In this document: piece by piece, positions 1 through 5,859 of the stretch
Position numbering within the stretch: position 1 is the stretch's first letter
How the letters are laid out: each line of letters opens with the position of its first letter
Assembly: GCA_902806215.1 (NCBI GenBank)
Contig: CADCVT010000152.1
Coordinates: 1 to 5,959, forward strand
Direction: 5' to 3'
Source of the DNA: an uncultured Solirubrobacteraceae bacterium
Lineage (GTDB): Bacteria; Actinomycetota; Thermoleophilia; Solirubrobacterales; Solirubrobacteraceae
Length of the DNA stretch: 5,959 nt
The notes under the pieces: generated by a model
The model's input: the letters and a program-made list of their open reading frames with translations, nothing else
The model's database searches: none
Told to the model about the DNA's origin: nothing
Program-made: the position numbers and the translations under genes

Positions 1-5
1 GACCC

Positions 6-2060
6 TCAAGATGCAACTGCCGAGGCATGGCTCACCGTCCCGATCGCTTCCACCCGGGGCGCCTGGCCGGCCTCGGTGTACGAGAGCACCGCGAGGGCGA
101 GCGCGGCGGCCGCGACCAGGCGGTGGAGTGCAGAGCGGAGGCCGGGCGCGCAGACGAGCACGTAGTCCACGCCGAGGGCGTCCGCCCGGGTCATGCAGCC
201 AGCGAGCGCGTCGAGGAAGGCCTCGGTGCGGCCGGGGTCGAGCTGGACGGTCGGGCCGTCCTCGGTGGGGCGCACGTGCTCGGCCATCTCGTGCTCCATG
301 AGCGGGTCGAGGGTGACCACGCGGAGCACGCCGTCGCGGGAGAAGGCGTCGGCGACCGCGGGCGCGAGCCCGGCGCGGGCCGCCTCGACGAGGCCGTCGA
401 CGTCGGTCGAGGTGCGGGCCCGCAGGCTCAGCGCCTCGAAGATGCGGACCAGGTCGCGGACCGGCACCCGCTCGTCGAGCAGGCCGCGCAGGACGCGCTG
501 CACCTCCCCCAGCGACAGCTGCGAGGGCACGAGCTCCTCCACGACGACGGGGTGGACCCGGCGCACCGACTCCACGAGCGCCTTGACGTCCTCGCGGGAC
601 AGCAGCCGGGAGGCGTGGGCGCGGACGACCTCGCCGAGGTGGGTGATGAGGACCGAGCCGCGGTCGACGACGGTCGCGCCGGTCATCTCGGCCTGGTGGC
701 GCATCTCGACCGGCAGCCACTTGCCCTGCAGGCCGAAGACGGGCTCGACGGTGGTGGCGCCGGGCAGGGTCTCCAGGTGGTCGCCGAGGGCGAGCACCTT
801 GCCGGCGGGGGCCTGGCCGCGGCCGACCTCCACGCCGGACACGAGCACCTGGTACTGGCCGGGGGCCAGGTCGAGGGAGTCGCGGGTGCGCACGGGGGGC
901 AGCACGAGGCCGACCTCGAGGGCGACCTTGCGGCGCAGGGCGCGGACCCGGTCGAGCAGGTCGCCGCCGCCGCCGGCGTCGACGAGGTCGACGAGGTCGG
1001 TGGCGAGGACGACCTCGAGCGGGTCGACCGACATCTCCTGCACGAGCATCTCGGTGGGGTCGGCCGCGGGCAGCGCGGGCAGGTCGTCCTCCACGGGCCC
1101 GGCGGCCTCTGCCGACCGCGCCCGGTAGGCCAGGGCCAGCATGATCGCGCCGACGACGAGGAAGGGCGGCTTGGGCAGGCCGGGTACCAGGGCCAGCAGC
1201 AGCATGGAGCCGCCGCCGATGACGAGCGCGCGGCTGCTGGCGAAGAGCTGCTTGGCGGCGTCCTGGCCCAGGTCACCGTTGGTGGTCGAACGGGTGACGA
1301 TGAGGCCGGTCGCGACCGAGATGAGCAGCGCCGGGATCTGCGAGACCAGGCCGTCGCCGATGGTCAGCAGCGAGTACGTCGACAGCGCCTCGCCCCACGG
1401 GAGCCCCTTCTGGGCGACGCCCACACCGAACCCGCCGAGCAGGTTGATGACCGTGATGATGATCGCGGCGATCGCGTCGCCCTTGACGAACTTCGAGGCG
1501 CCGTCCATCGCGCCGTGGAAGTCCGCCTCCTTGGAGATGTCCTCGCGACGCTGGCGGGCCTGCTCCTCGGTGATCTGCCCGGCGTTCAGGTCGGCGTCGA
1601 TCGCCATCTGCTTGCCCGGCATCGCGTCGAGGGTGAAGCGCGCGCTGACCTCGGCGACGCGGCCGGCGCCGTTCGTGATGACCACGAACTGGATGACCAC
1701 GAGGATCAGGAAGATGATGAGGCCGACGACCACGTTGCCGCCGACGACGAAGGTGCCGAACGCCTCGACGACGTGGCCGGCGTCGCCCTCGAGCAGGATG
1801 AGGCGCGTGACCGAGATGTTGATCGCGAGGCGGAAGAGCGTCGTGAGCAGCAGCAGCGACGGGAACGCGGAGAAGTCGAGCGGCCGCGGGATGTAGAGCG
1901 TCGCGACGACGATCGCCAGCGCCATCGAGATGTTCAACGTGATGAACAGGTCGAGCAGCATCGGCGGCATCGGCACGATCATCATCACGACGATCAGCAC
2001 CACTCCGCCTGCCGCGGCGAGGTCGCTGTACTGCGAGACCTTCTTGATCGCGCCGTTCAT
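6..2060 (-). CDS. flhA: Flagellar type III export protein FlhA
   Basis: 684 residues, complete: ATG at 2060, TGA at 8-6. FlhA forms a nonameric ring under the gate, couples ion flow to export and binds chaperone-substrate complexes. Residues 1-312 hold about eight membrane helices. Between them lies the FHIPEP signature at 134-155, read as RVAEVSARF and then MPGKQMAID, and the charged cluster thought to drive export: Arg134, Arg141, Asp145, Lys190 and Asp195 align with Salmonella Arg147, Arg154, Asp158, Lys203 and Asp208 at a constant offset of 13. A linker (about 313-345) joins the cytoplasmic domain with DLLDRVRALRRKVALEVGLV (368-387), PVRTRDSLDLAPGQY, VDRGSVLITHLGEVVRAHA and VPVRDLVRIFEALS. 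The end has YVLVCAPGLRSALHRLV and AVLSYTEA, as usual, though an alanine-rich stretch replaces charged residues near 649-657. The 1-base overlap with flhB (TGATG) and strong GGAGG suggest high, coupled translation. Confidence 0.98.
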   Translation of the reverse strand: MNGAIKKVSQYSDLAAAGGVVLIVVMMIVPMPPMLLDLFITLNISMALAIVVATLYIPRPLDFSAFPSLLLLTTLFRLAINISVTRLILLEGDAGHVVEAFGTFVVGGNVVVGLIIFLILVVIQFVVITNGAGRVAEVSARFTLDAMPGKQMAIDADLNAGQITEEQARQRREDISKEADFHGAMDGASKFVKGDAIAAIIITVINLLGGFGVGVAQKGLPWGEALSTYSLLTIGDGLVSQIPALLISVATGLIVTRSTTNGDLGQDAAKQLFASSRALVIGGGSMLLLALVPGLPKPPFLVVGAIMLALAYRARSAEAAGPVEDDLPALPAADPTEMLVQEMSVDPLEVVLATDLVDLVDAGGGGDLLDRVRALRRKVALEVGLVLPPVRTRDSLDLAPGQYQVLVSGVEVGRGQAPAGKVLALGDHLETLPGATTVEPVFGLQGKWLPVEMRHQAEMTGATVVDRGSVLITHLGEVVRAHASRLLSREDVKALVESVRRVHPVVVEELVPSQLSLGEVQRVLRGLLDERVPVRDLVRIFEALSLRARTSTDVDGLVEAARAGLAPAVADAFSRDGVLRVVTLDPLMEHEMAEHVRPTEDGPTVQLDPGRTEAFLDALAGCMTRADALGVDYVLVCAPGLRSALHRLVAAAALALAVLSYTEAGQAPRVEAIGTVSHASAVAS

Positions 2061-3127
2061 CACGCGGCCCTCCGTCCTGCGACTCGGTAGACGTACGCGA
2101 GGACCTGCGCCACGGCGGCGTAGAGCTCCTCGGGGATCGGGCGACCGACCTCGACGTTCTTGTGCAGCGCACGCGCGAGCGGCGGGTCGGGAACGATCGG
2201 CACGCCGTGCTCGCGCGCGATCTCGCGGATCTTCAGCGCCATGAGGTCCTGGCCCTTGGCGACGACCTCGGGGGCGAGCTTGCCGCTCTCGTACTTGAGC
2301 GCGACGGAGAAGTGGGTCGGGTTCGTGACGATGACGTCGGCCTCGGGGACCGCCTGCATCATCCGCGCGCGGGAGTTCGCCATCGCGGCGCGCCGCTGGG
2401 CCATCTTGACCTCGGCCGGCAGCGACTGCGACTTCATCTCCTCCTTGACCTCCTGCTTGTCCATCTTCAGCTGCTTGGCCATGCGATGGCGCTGCCAGAA
2501 GACGTCGACGAAGCCGATGCAGAGGTAGGCGATGGCGGCGCGCTGCGCGATGCCCATGATCTCGCTGGAGAGGTGCTCGCCGAGCTGGATCGGGGTCATG
2601 CCGACGAGCGTCCCGAGCTCCGGGAGGTCGGGGATGAGCGCGGCGGCGACGATGGCGGCGACGATCGAGACCTTCGCGACCGACTTGCCGCCCTCGACGA
2701 GCGCGTTGGGGCCGAGGATCTGCTTGGCGCCCTGGAGCGGGTTGAGTCGCTTGGGGTCGGGCTTGGCGGCCTTCAGCGCCGGCTTGAGGCCGACCTGCAG
2801 CACGCTGGCGAGGACGCCGGCGATGAGGCACGCGGCCGCGATGGGGGCGACGGCGAGGCCGGTGTCGACGAGCGCCTCCCACATGATCGGGCCGACGCCC
2901 TTCTCGTTGACGACCTCCGGGGAGGCCGCGCGGATGATCGAGCCGGTCAGCACGTCCTGCATGCGCCCGACGATCGCCCCGCCCCCGATCGCGAGCGCGC
3001 CCAGGCCGGCGAGCATCACGAGGGCGCCGTTGAGGTCCTGCGACTTCGCGACCTGGCCCTTCTGCCGCGCGTCTTCCTTCTTCTTCGGTGTTGCTTCCTC
3101 GGTCTTCTCGCCGCCCGACTGGCTCAT
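2060..3127 (-). CDS. flhB: Flagellar export switch protein FlhB, autocleaving
   Basis: 355 residues; ATG at 3127, TGA at 2062-2060. FlhB sits beside the export gate and switches export from rod/hook to filament substrates. The start GGEKTEEATPKKKEDARQKG (residues 5-24) is the classic basic, cytoplasmic N-terminus. Four membrane helices follow (about 34-54, 86-111, 146-167, 190-212). The linker DKQEVKEEMKSQ leads into the cytoplasmic domain with the autocleavage motif NPTH at 269-272, where Asn269-Pro270 would be cut, followed by FSVALKYESGKLAPEVVAKG and the end of the conserved domain at PIPEELYAAVAQVLAYVYRV. There is no long disordered C-terminal tail. The linker has SQSLPAEVK where many FlhB proteins have SEGDPxxK. 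An in-frame ATG at 3196 would add 23 unrelated residues inside fliR and is rejected. Confidence 0.97.
   Translation of the reverse strand: MSQSGGEKTEEATPKKKEDARQKGQVAKSQDLNGALVMLAGLGALAIGGGAIVGRMQDVLTGSIIRAASPEVVNEKGVGPIMWEALVDTGLAVAPIAAACLIAGVLASVLQVGLKPALKAAKPDPKRLNPLQGAKQILGPNALVEGGKSVAKVSIVAAIVAAALIPDLPELGTLVGMTPIQLGEHLSSEIMGIAQRAAIAYLCIGFVDVFWQRHRMAKQLKMDKQEVKEEMKSQSLPAEVKMAQRRAAMANSRARMMQAVPEADVIVTNPTHFSVALKYESGKLAPEVVAKGQDLMALKIREIAREHGVPIVPDPPLARALHKNVEVGRPIPEELYAAVAQVLAYVYRVAGRRAA
2069..2073 (-). promoter_or_regulatory. Strong Shine-Dalgarno sequence of flhA
   Basis: Minus-strand GGAGG in the last codons of flhB lies 8 bases before the flhA ATG at 2060, the clearest ribosome-binding site in the export-gene run. 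An in-frame GTG directly precedes the ATG (2063-2061) and could also initiate, adding one residue. Confidence 0.75.
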
Positions 3128-3129
3128 CG

Positions 3130-3921
3130 CTAGTTCACCACCTGGAGCGTCTGCAGTGCGGTGGACACGGAGGCCTCGAGCTCGTCCGACAGCCACGTGG
3201 CGACGAACGGCAGGGTCACGCCCATGAGGACGAGGCCGACGACGACCTTGGCGGGGAAGCCGACGGCGAAGACGTTGAGCTGCGGGACGACGCGCGAGAC
3301 GATGCCGAACGCGGCGTCGGTGAGGATCAGGGCCAGGACGATCGGGCCGGCGACCTGGATGGCCGCGCTGAAGATGCCGGCGAACGCGGCCTCGACGCCG
3401 GTCATCATCGCCGGCAGCGCGGGGACGCCGTCGAGCGGGACGATCTCGTACGTCTTGGCGAGGCCCTGGATGACCCAGGCGTCGCCGCCGATCGCGATGA
3501 AGATGAGCACGCCGAGCAGGCCGTAGAGCTGCGAGATGACCGCCGACTGGGTGCCGGTGATCGGGTCGAGCACCGCGCCGTAGGAGAAGCCGATGAGCGT
3601 GTCGAGGAACGTGCCGGCGATCGAGATCGCGGCGAACAGCGCGCCGAGCACGAACGCGAACGCCGCGCCGATGAGCAGCTCCTTGCCGACGAGCCCGGCG
3701 AGCCCGATGACGTCGGGTTCGATCGTGCCGGCGCTCCGGCCGACGACCGGCGACAGGCCGATCGCGAGCGCGACGGCGACGATGCCGCGCACGCGCCCGG
3801 GCAGGCTCTGCGAGCTGAACAGCGGCGCCAGGAGGAAGAGCGGCGTCAGCCGGGCCAGCACGAGGAAGAACGCGACGACCTGCTGCTCGCCGAACTGCTG
3901 GACGAACGGGGCGAGGGTCAT
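3130..3921 (-). CDS. fliR: Flagellar type III export gate protein FliR
   Basis: 263 residues; ATG at 3921 overlapping the fliQ stop by ATGA, TAG at 3132-3130. One FliR per gate completes the FliP5-FliQ4-FliR1 complex. The protein is almost wholly hydrophobic, with about six membrane segments (near 13-33, 44-62, 74-104, 128-150, 178-208 and 218-245). Family features seen include ARLTPLFLLAPLFSSQSLPG with RVRG at 22-45, GTFLDTLIGFSYGAVLDPI at 103-121, and SRVVPQLNVFAVGFPAKVVV at 209-228, the best-conserved FliR/SctT block. A longer in-frame start exists at 3987 but would add 22 non-hydrophobic residues overlapping fliQ, so the overlapping ATG is preferred. Only weak ribosome-binding sequence precedes it. 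flhB starts two bases after its stop; FliR and FlhB interact, and are fused in some clostridia. Confidence 0.96.
   Translation of the reverse strand: MTLAPFVQQFGEQQVVAFFLVLARLTPLFLLAPLFSSQSLPGRVRGIVAVALAIGLSPVVGRSAGTIEPDVIGLAGLVGKELLIGAAFAFVLGALFAAISIAGTFLDTLIGFSYGAVLDPITGTQSAVISQLYGLLGVLIFIAIGGDAWVIQGLAKTYEIVPLDGVPALPAMMTGVEAAFAGIFSAAIQVAGPIVLALILTDAAFGIVSRVVPQLNVFAVGFPAKVVVGLVLMGVTLPFVATWLSDELEASVSTALQTLQVVN
3138..3143 (-). promoter_or_regulatory. Likely Shine-Dalgarno sequence of flhB
   Basis: Minus-strand AGGTGG (one mismatch to AGGAGG), inside the end of fliR, is 10 bases before the ATG at 3127. It favours this start over an in-frame ATG at 3196. Confidence 0.5.
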
Positions 3922-4187
3922 CCGATGAGCTCGGGGATCGACAGCCACAGCTCGGCCGTGTACTGCAGGAGCTGGTCGAGCATCCACGGGCCGCCGATGA
4001 CCATCACGGCGACGGTGGCGACGATCTTCGGGATGAAGGTGAGCGTCTGCTCCTGGATCTGCGTGATCGCCTGGAACACGGAGATGATCAGGCCGACGGC
4101 GAGGCCGACGAGCAGGATCGGGAGCGCGATCTTCATGCCGAGCTCGATCGCCGTCATGGTGAGCTGGATGACCGTGTCGGTCGTCAT
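3918..4187 (-). CDS. fliQ: Flagellar type III export gate protein FliQ
   Basis: 89 residues, the usual FliQ length; ATG at 4187 sharing ATGA with the fliP stop, TGA at 3920-3918. Four copies of FliQ wrap the FliP-FliR core of the export gate. There are two hydrophobic helices, about residues 14-39 (ALPILLVGLAVGLIISVFQA) and 52-75 (IPKIVATVAVMVIGGPWML). The loop between them holds the hallmark QAITQIQEQTLTFIPKI, residues 39-55, which is the most conserved part of FliQ/SctS proteins. The N-terminal MTTDTVIQLTMTAI pattern is also typical. A GGAG sequence 8 bases upstream and the 4-base overlaps with fliP and fliR point to coupled translation and a fixed gate stoichiometry. Confidence 0.97.
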   Translation of the reverse strand: MTTDTVIQLTMTAIELGMKIALPILLVGLAVGLIISVFQAITQIQEQTLTFIPKIVATVAVMVIGGPWMLDQLLQYTAELWLSIPELIG

Positions 4188-4816
4188 GCGAAGGACTCCA
4201 CGAGACTTCGGGTGACCAGGTTCCAGCCGTCGACGAGGACGAACAGCAGGATCTTGAACGGGAGGCTGATCAAGATCGGCGGCAGCATGATCATGCCCAT
4301 CGACATGAGCGTGCTGGACACGACGAGGTCGATCACGAGGAACGGCAGGAAGATCAGGAAGCCGATCTGGAACGCCGTCTTGAGCTCGGAGATGATGAAG
4401 GCGGGGATGAGGACGTGGGTCGGGACGTCCTGGCGGGTCTTCGGGGTCTCGATGTCGCCGAGCTTCACGAAGAGGGCGAGGTCCTTCTCGCGCGTCTGGC
4501 GGAACATGAACTCGCGCAGCGGCTTCTGGCCGCGGTCGAACGCCTGGGACTCGGAGATCTTCTCCGCGCGCAGCGGGTCGATCGCGTCCTCCTTGACGGC
4601 CTTGAACGTCGGGGCCATCACGAAGATCGTCAGGAACAGCGCGATCCCGACGAGCACCTGGTTCGGCGGGGCGGTCGGCGTGCCGAGGCCGCTGCGGATG
4701 AAGCCGAGGACGACGAGGATGCGCGTGAAGCCGGTGACCGTGAACAGGAGCGCCGGGATCAGCGTCACGCCGCCGACGAGCAGCAGCAGCTGAACGGCGT
4801 CGGTGCTCCCGCTCAT
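4184..4816 (-). CDS. fliP: Flagellar type III export gate protein FliP
   Basis: 210 residues; ATG at 4816 overlapping the fliO stop as ATGA, TGA at 4186-4184. Five FliP subunits with FliQ and FliR form the export gate, the channel through which rod, hook and filament proteins leave the cytoplasm. The N-terminal hydrophobic hairpin (LLLLVGGVTLIPALLFTVTG, residues 9-28) leads into FTRILVVLGFIRSGLGT and PPNQVLVGIALFLT, the standard start of the mature family. Residues 136-156 carry the first FliP signature, LIPAFIISELKTAFQIGFL, and residues 175-197 the second, with MLPPILISLPFKILLFVLVD then GW. The protein is shorter than the roughly 245-residue enterobacterial form because it has no cleavable signal peptide. 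Its own upstream sequence has only a weak ribosome-binding site, consistent with coupling to fliO. Confidence 0.97.
   Translation of the reverse strand: MSGSTDAVQLLLLVGGVTLIPALLFTVTGFTRILVVLGFIRSGLGTPTAPPNQVLVGIALFLTIFVMAPTFKAVKEDAIDPLRAEKISESQAFDRGQKPLREFMFRQTREKDLALFVKLGDIETPKTRQDVPTHVLIPAFIISELKTAFQIGFLIFLPFLVIDLVVSSTLMSMGMIMLPPILISLPFKILLFVLVDGWNLVTRSLVESFA
4196..4199 (-). promoter_or_regulatory. Shine-Dalgarno sequence of fliQ
   Basis: Minus-strand GGAG, inside the last codons of fliP, lies 8 bases before the fliQ ATG. It supports the start at 4187 and reinitiation after the overlapping fliP stop. Confidence 0.6.
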
Positions 4817-5412
4817 CGCCGGACCGTCTTCTCGCGCAGCTTGTCGAGCAGCTGCCCGATGGTCATCGGGCCGGCCGGCCGCGTCGGGTCGACGACGGCG
4901 GGCTCGGACGACGACGAGGTCGAGCTGGTCGTGGCCGGGTCGTCGGTGACCAGGCCGAGCTCGCGGGCCTCGGTCTCGGTGTAGCGGCGGATCGGCGTGA
5001 CGCCGTGCTCGGCGACGCCGAGGAGCACGAGCTCGCGGCCGGCGCGGACGAGGTGCAGCGAGCGGTTCGGGCCGAGCGGCACGACGGCGGCCGAGCTGAG
5101 GCCCATGCCGGTGCTGCGCTCCTCCCGCGAGGACTTGACCTGCTTGAGGACCCAGTAGAGCCCGTAGATGACGCCGATGACGATGGCGAGGCCCACGAAC
5201 GTGCGGACGAGGCCGCCGCCGGTGGAGCCGCCCGTCGGGTCGGCGATCTGGCGCGTCCCCTCGTCGAGATCGAGGGCTTTGCTCTCGCCGTAGTCCGCCT
5301 GCTTGGGCAGGTCGTCCTTGTCGGCAGCAGCCGCGAACGCGTTCGCGGGAGCGAGCAGGCAGGTGGTGGCAGCCGCGTACGCAGCCGCTTGAAGGCGAGA
5401 GGGGAGGGACAT
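4813..5412 (-). CDS. fliO: Flagellar biosynthesis protein FliO
   Basis: 199 residues; ATG at 5412 and TGA at 4815-4813. FliO is a membrane protein that helps FliP form its ring during export-gate assembly. Residues 1-27 look like a cleavable signal peptide: a short basic start with Arg6, a hydrophobic alanine-rich core and a small-residue cleavage region near APANAFA. Residues 30-68 form a polar, Gly/Ser-rich outer segment, residues 69-89 a transmembrane helix (VGLAIVIGVIYGLYWVLK), and residues 108-145 the conserved FliO cytoplasmic fold with VVPLGPNRSLHLVRAG and LVLLGVAEHGVTPIRRY. A Ser/Thr-rich linker (161-169) precedes a final helix (TIGQLLDKLREK). An in-frame TAG 45 bases upstream, with no intervening start codon, fixes the ATG, yet no Shine-Dalgarno sequence precedes it. 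It is the first gene after the sigma-28-like promoter and overlaps fliP by 4 bases. Confidence 0.92.
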   Translation of the reverse strand: MSLPSRLQAAAYAAATTCLLAPANAFAAAADKDDLPKQADYGESKALDLDEGTRQIADPTGGSTGGGLVRTFVGLAIVIGVIYGLYWVLKQVKSSREERSTGMGLSSAAVVPLGPNRSLHLVRAGRELVLLGVAEHGVTPIRRYTETEARELGLVTDDPATTSSTSSSSEPAVVDPTRPAGPMTIGQLLDKLREKTVRR

Positions 5413-5415
5413 CTG

Positions 5416-5444
5416 TGAGGGGGACGAGCCGGTTGAGGGGGACG
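5416..5444. repeat. Two 11-bp direct repeats in the fliO leader
   Basis: TGAGGGGGACG occurs at 5416-5426 and again at 5434-5444 (18-base period); on the fliO sense strand this is CGTCCCCCTCA twice. One copy covers most of the hairpin loop, the other runs from the hairpin's 3' arm towards the start codon. The units are C-rich, resemble the anti-Shine-Dalgarno sequence rather than a ribosome-binding site, and could be a protein-binding repeat on DNA or RNA. Confidence 0.6.
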
Positions 5445-5450
5445 GCTCGT
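5424..5450 (-). promoter_or_regulatory. Hairpin in the predicted 5' leader of fliO
   Basis: In the minus-strand transcript ACGAGCC (5450-5444) can pair perfectly with GGCTCGT (5430-5424) across a 13-base loop; two more G-C pairs are possible with one bulged base. If transcription starts at the sigma-28-like promoter, this hairpin would sit at or within a few bases of the 5' end of the mRNA, ending 11 bases before the fliO start codon. It may stabilise the message or affect access to the fliO start. The pairing is visible; the function is inferred. Confidence 0.5.
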
Positions 5451-5455
5451 TCCTC

Positions 5456-5482
5456 TAGTCGGCGCGTGTTCGCCGACCTTTA
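5456..5482 (-). promoter_or_regulatory. Sigma-28 (FliA/WhiG/SigD-type) promoter upstream of fliO
   Basis: On the minus strand TAAA (5482-5479) is followed by exactly 15 bases (5478-5464) and then GCCGACTA (5463-5456). The consensus for flagellar sigma-28 factors is TAAA-N15-GCCGATAA, so the -35 core, the spacing and the first five -10 bases match exactly and only the last three positions vary. The element lies in the only true intergenic gap of the window, in the orientation of fliO, 17 bases after the fliN stop. I noticed no other copy of the AT-rich -35 core in this orientation while reading, so a chance match with correct spacing here is unlikely. Transcription would start around 5447-5451 and give a leader of about 35-40 bases before the fliO ATG. 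Confidence 0.72.
5458..5477. repeat. Inverted repeat overlapping the promoter spacer and -10 element
   Basis: Plus-strand GTCGGCG (5458-5464) and CGCCGAC (5471-5477) form a perfect 7-bp dyad around a 6-base centre. The right arm in the minus direction includes most of the GCCGAC part of the sigma-28-like -10. No T run follows on either strand's useful side, so it is a poor intrinsic terminator. It could be an operator site, or a by-product of the -10 sequence recurring inside the spacer. Confidence 0.5.
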
Positions 5483-5489
5483 GTCCCTT

Positions 5490-5499
5490 CTTCGCGAAG
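5490..5499. repeat. 10-bp perfect palindrome right after the fliN stop
   Basis: CTTCGCGAAG reads the same on both strands and abuts the fliN TAG. It is too short to make a stable RNA hairpin with a normal loop and has no T run, so I do not call it a terminator. It sits 7 bases upstream of the sigma-28-like -35 element, so a protein-binding site is possible but unproven; chance is also plausible in GC-rich DNA. Confidence 0.4.
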
Positions 5500-5859
5500 C
5501 TATGCGGCGAGCTCTGCGGCGGGGAAGCTGGCGGCCTCGACGGCAGCCAGCTCGGCGGCCTCGGAGGCCACGATCTTCGTCACGCGCAGGCCGAAGACGT
5601 CGTCGATCACGACGACCTCGCCGCGGGCCACCGACTTGCCGTTGACGAGGAGGTCGACCGGCTGGTCGGCGAGGCGGTCGAGCGTGATGACCGACCCCGG
5701 CCCGAGCGCGAGCGCCTGGCCGAGGGTCATCCGCGTGCGGCCGACCTCGACGGTGAGCTCGAGCGTGACCTGGCCGAGGCGCTCCAGGTCGGAGCCGTCG
5801 GCTCCCACCGCCACGCCATGGCTCGCGTCGAGCTCGGCGAGCTGGATCTCCTCGTTCAT
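5500..5859 (-). CDS. fliN: Flagellar motor switch protein FliN (single SpoA domain)
   Basis: 119 residues from the ATG at 5859, chosen because GAGGAG lies 9 bases upstream; stop is TAG at 5502-5500. FliN forms the lower part of the cytoplasmic C-ring with FliM and FliG and helps deliver export substrates. The core, about residues 28-98, is a SpoA (surface presentation of antigens) domain: LGQVTLELTVEVGRTRMTLG, then ALGPGSVITLDRLADQPVDL, LVNGKSVARGEVVVIDDVFG and LRVTKIV, which is the canonical FliN pattern. The first 25 residues are acidic and variable. After the domain there is an alanine-rich tail of about 22 residues containing AAELAA twice (residues 101-106 and 114-119), not usual in FliN. 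Single-domain length fits FliN rather than the longer FliY. It follows fliL by 18 bases, so the pair are probably co-transcribed; no fliM lies between them. Confidence 0.93.
   Translation of the reverse strand: MNEEIQLAELDASHGVAVGADGSDLERLGQVTLELTVEVGRTRMTLGQALALGPGSVITLDRLADQPVDLLVNGKSVARGEVVVIDDVFGLRVTKIVASEAAELAAVEAASFPAAELAA

Noticed and set aside
981..998. Tandem gacgaggtc repeat
   Set aside because: Two copies only, within flhA coding for Asp-Leu-Val repeated; ordinary codon-level redundancy.
193..1128. A 311-codon Ser/Thr/Arg-rich open frame on the plus strand
   Set aside because: Another antisense frame within flhA; composition is an artefact of GC-rich codons.
27..2090. A 687-codon open frame on the plus strand
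   Set aside because: It is antisense to flhA; its product is a biased mix of His, Asp, Glu, Arg and Gly as expected from reading high-GC codons backwards. flhA has full family motifs.
2061..2882. In-frame extension of flhA upstream over flhB
   Set aside because: The added 274 codons are Arg/Pro/Gly-rich and lie in another frame of flhB; GGAGG before the ATG at 2060 and alignment with known FlhA N-termini fix the start.
3088..4215. A 375-codon open frame on the plus strand across fliR and fliQ
   Set aside because: Antisense to two clear export-gate genes, with charged low-complexity composition and no recognisable domain.
5458..5477. Stem-loop as an intrinsic terminator after fliN
   Set aside because: No T run follows it in the fliN direction (TAGAGGAACG follows instead), and it overlaps the sigma-28-like promoter.
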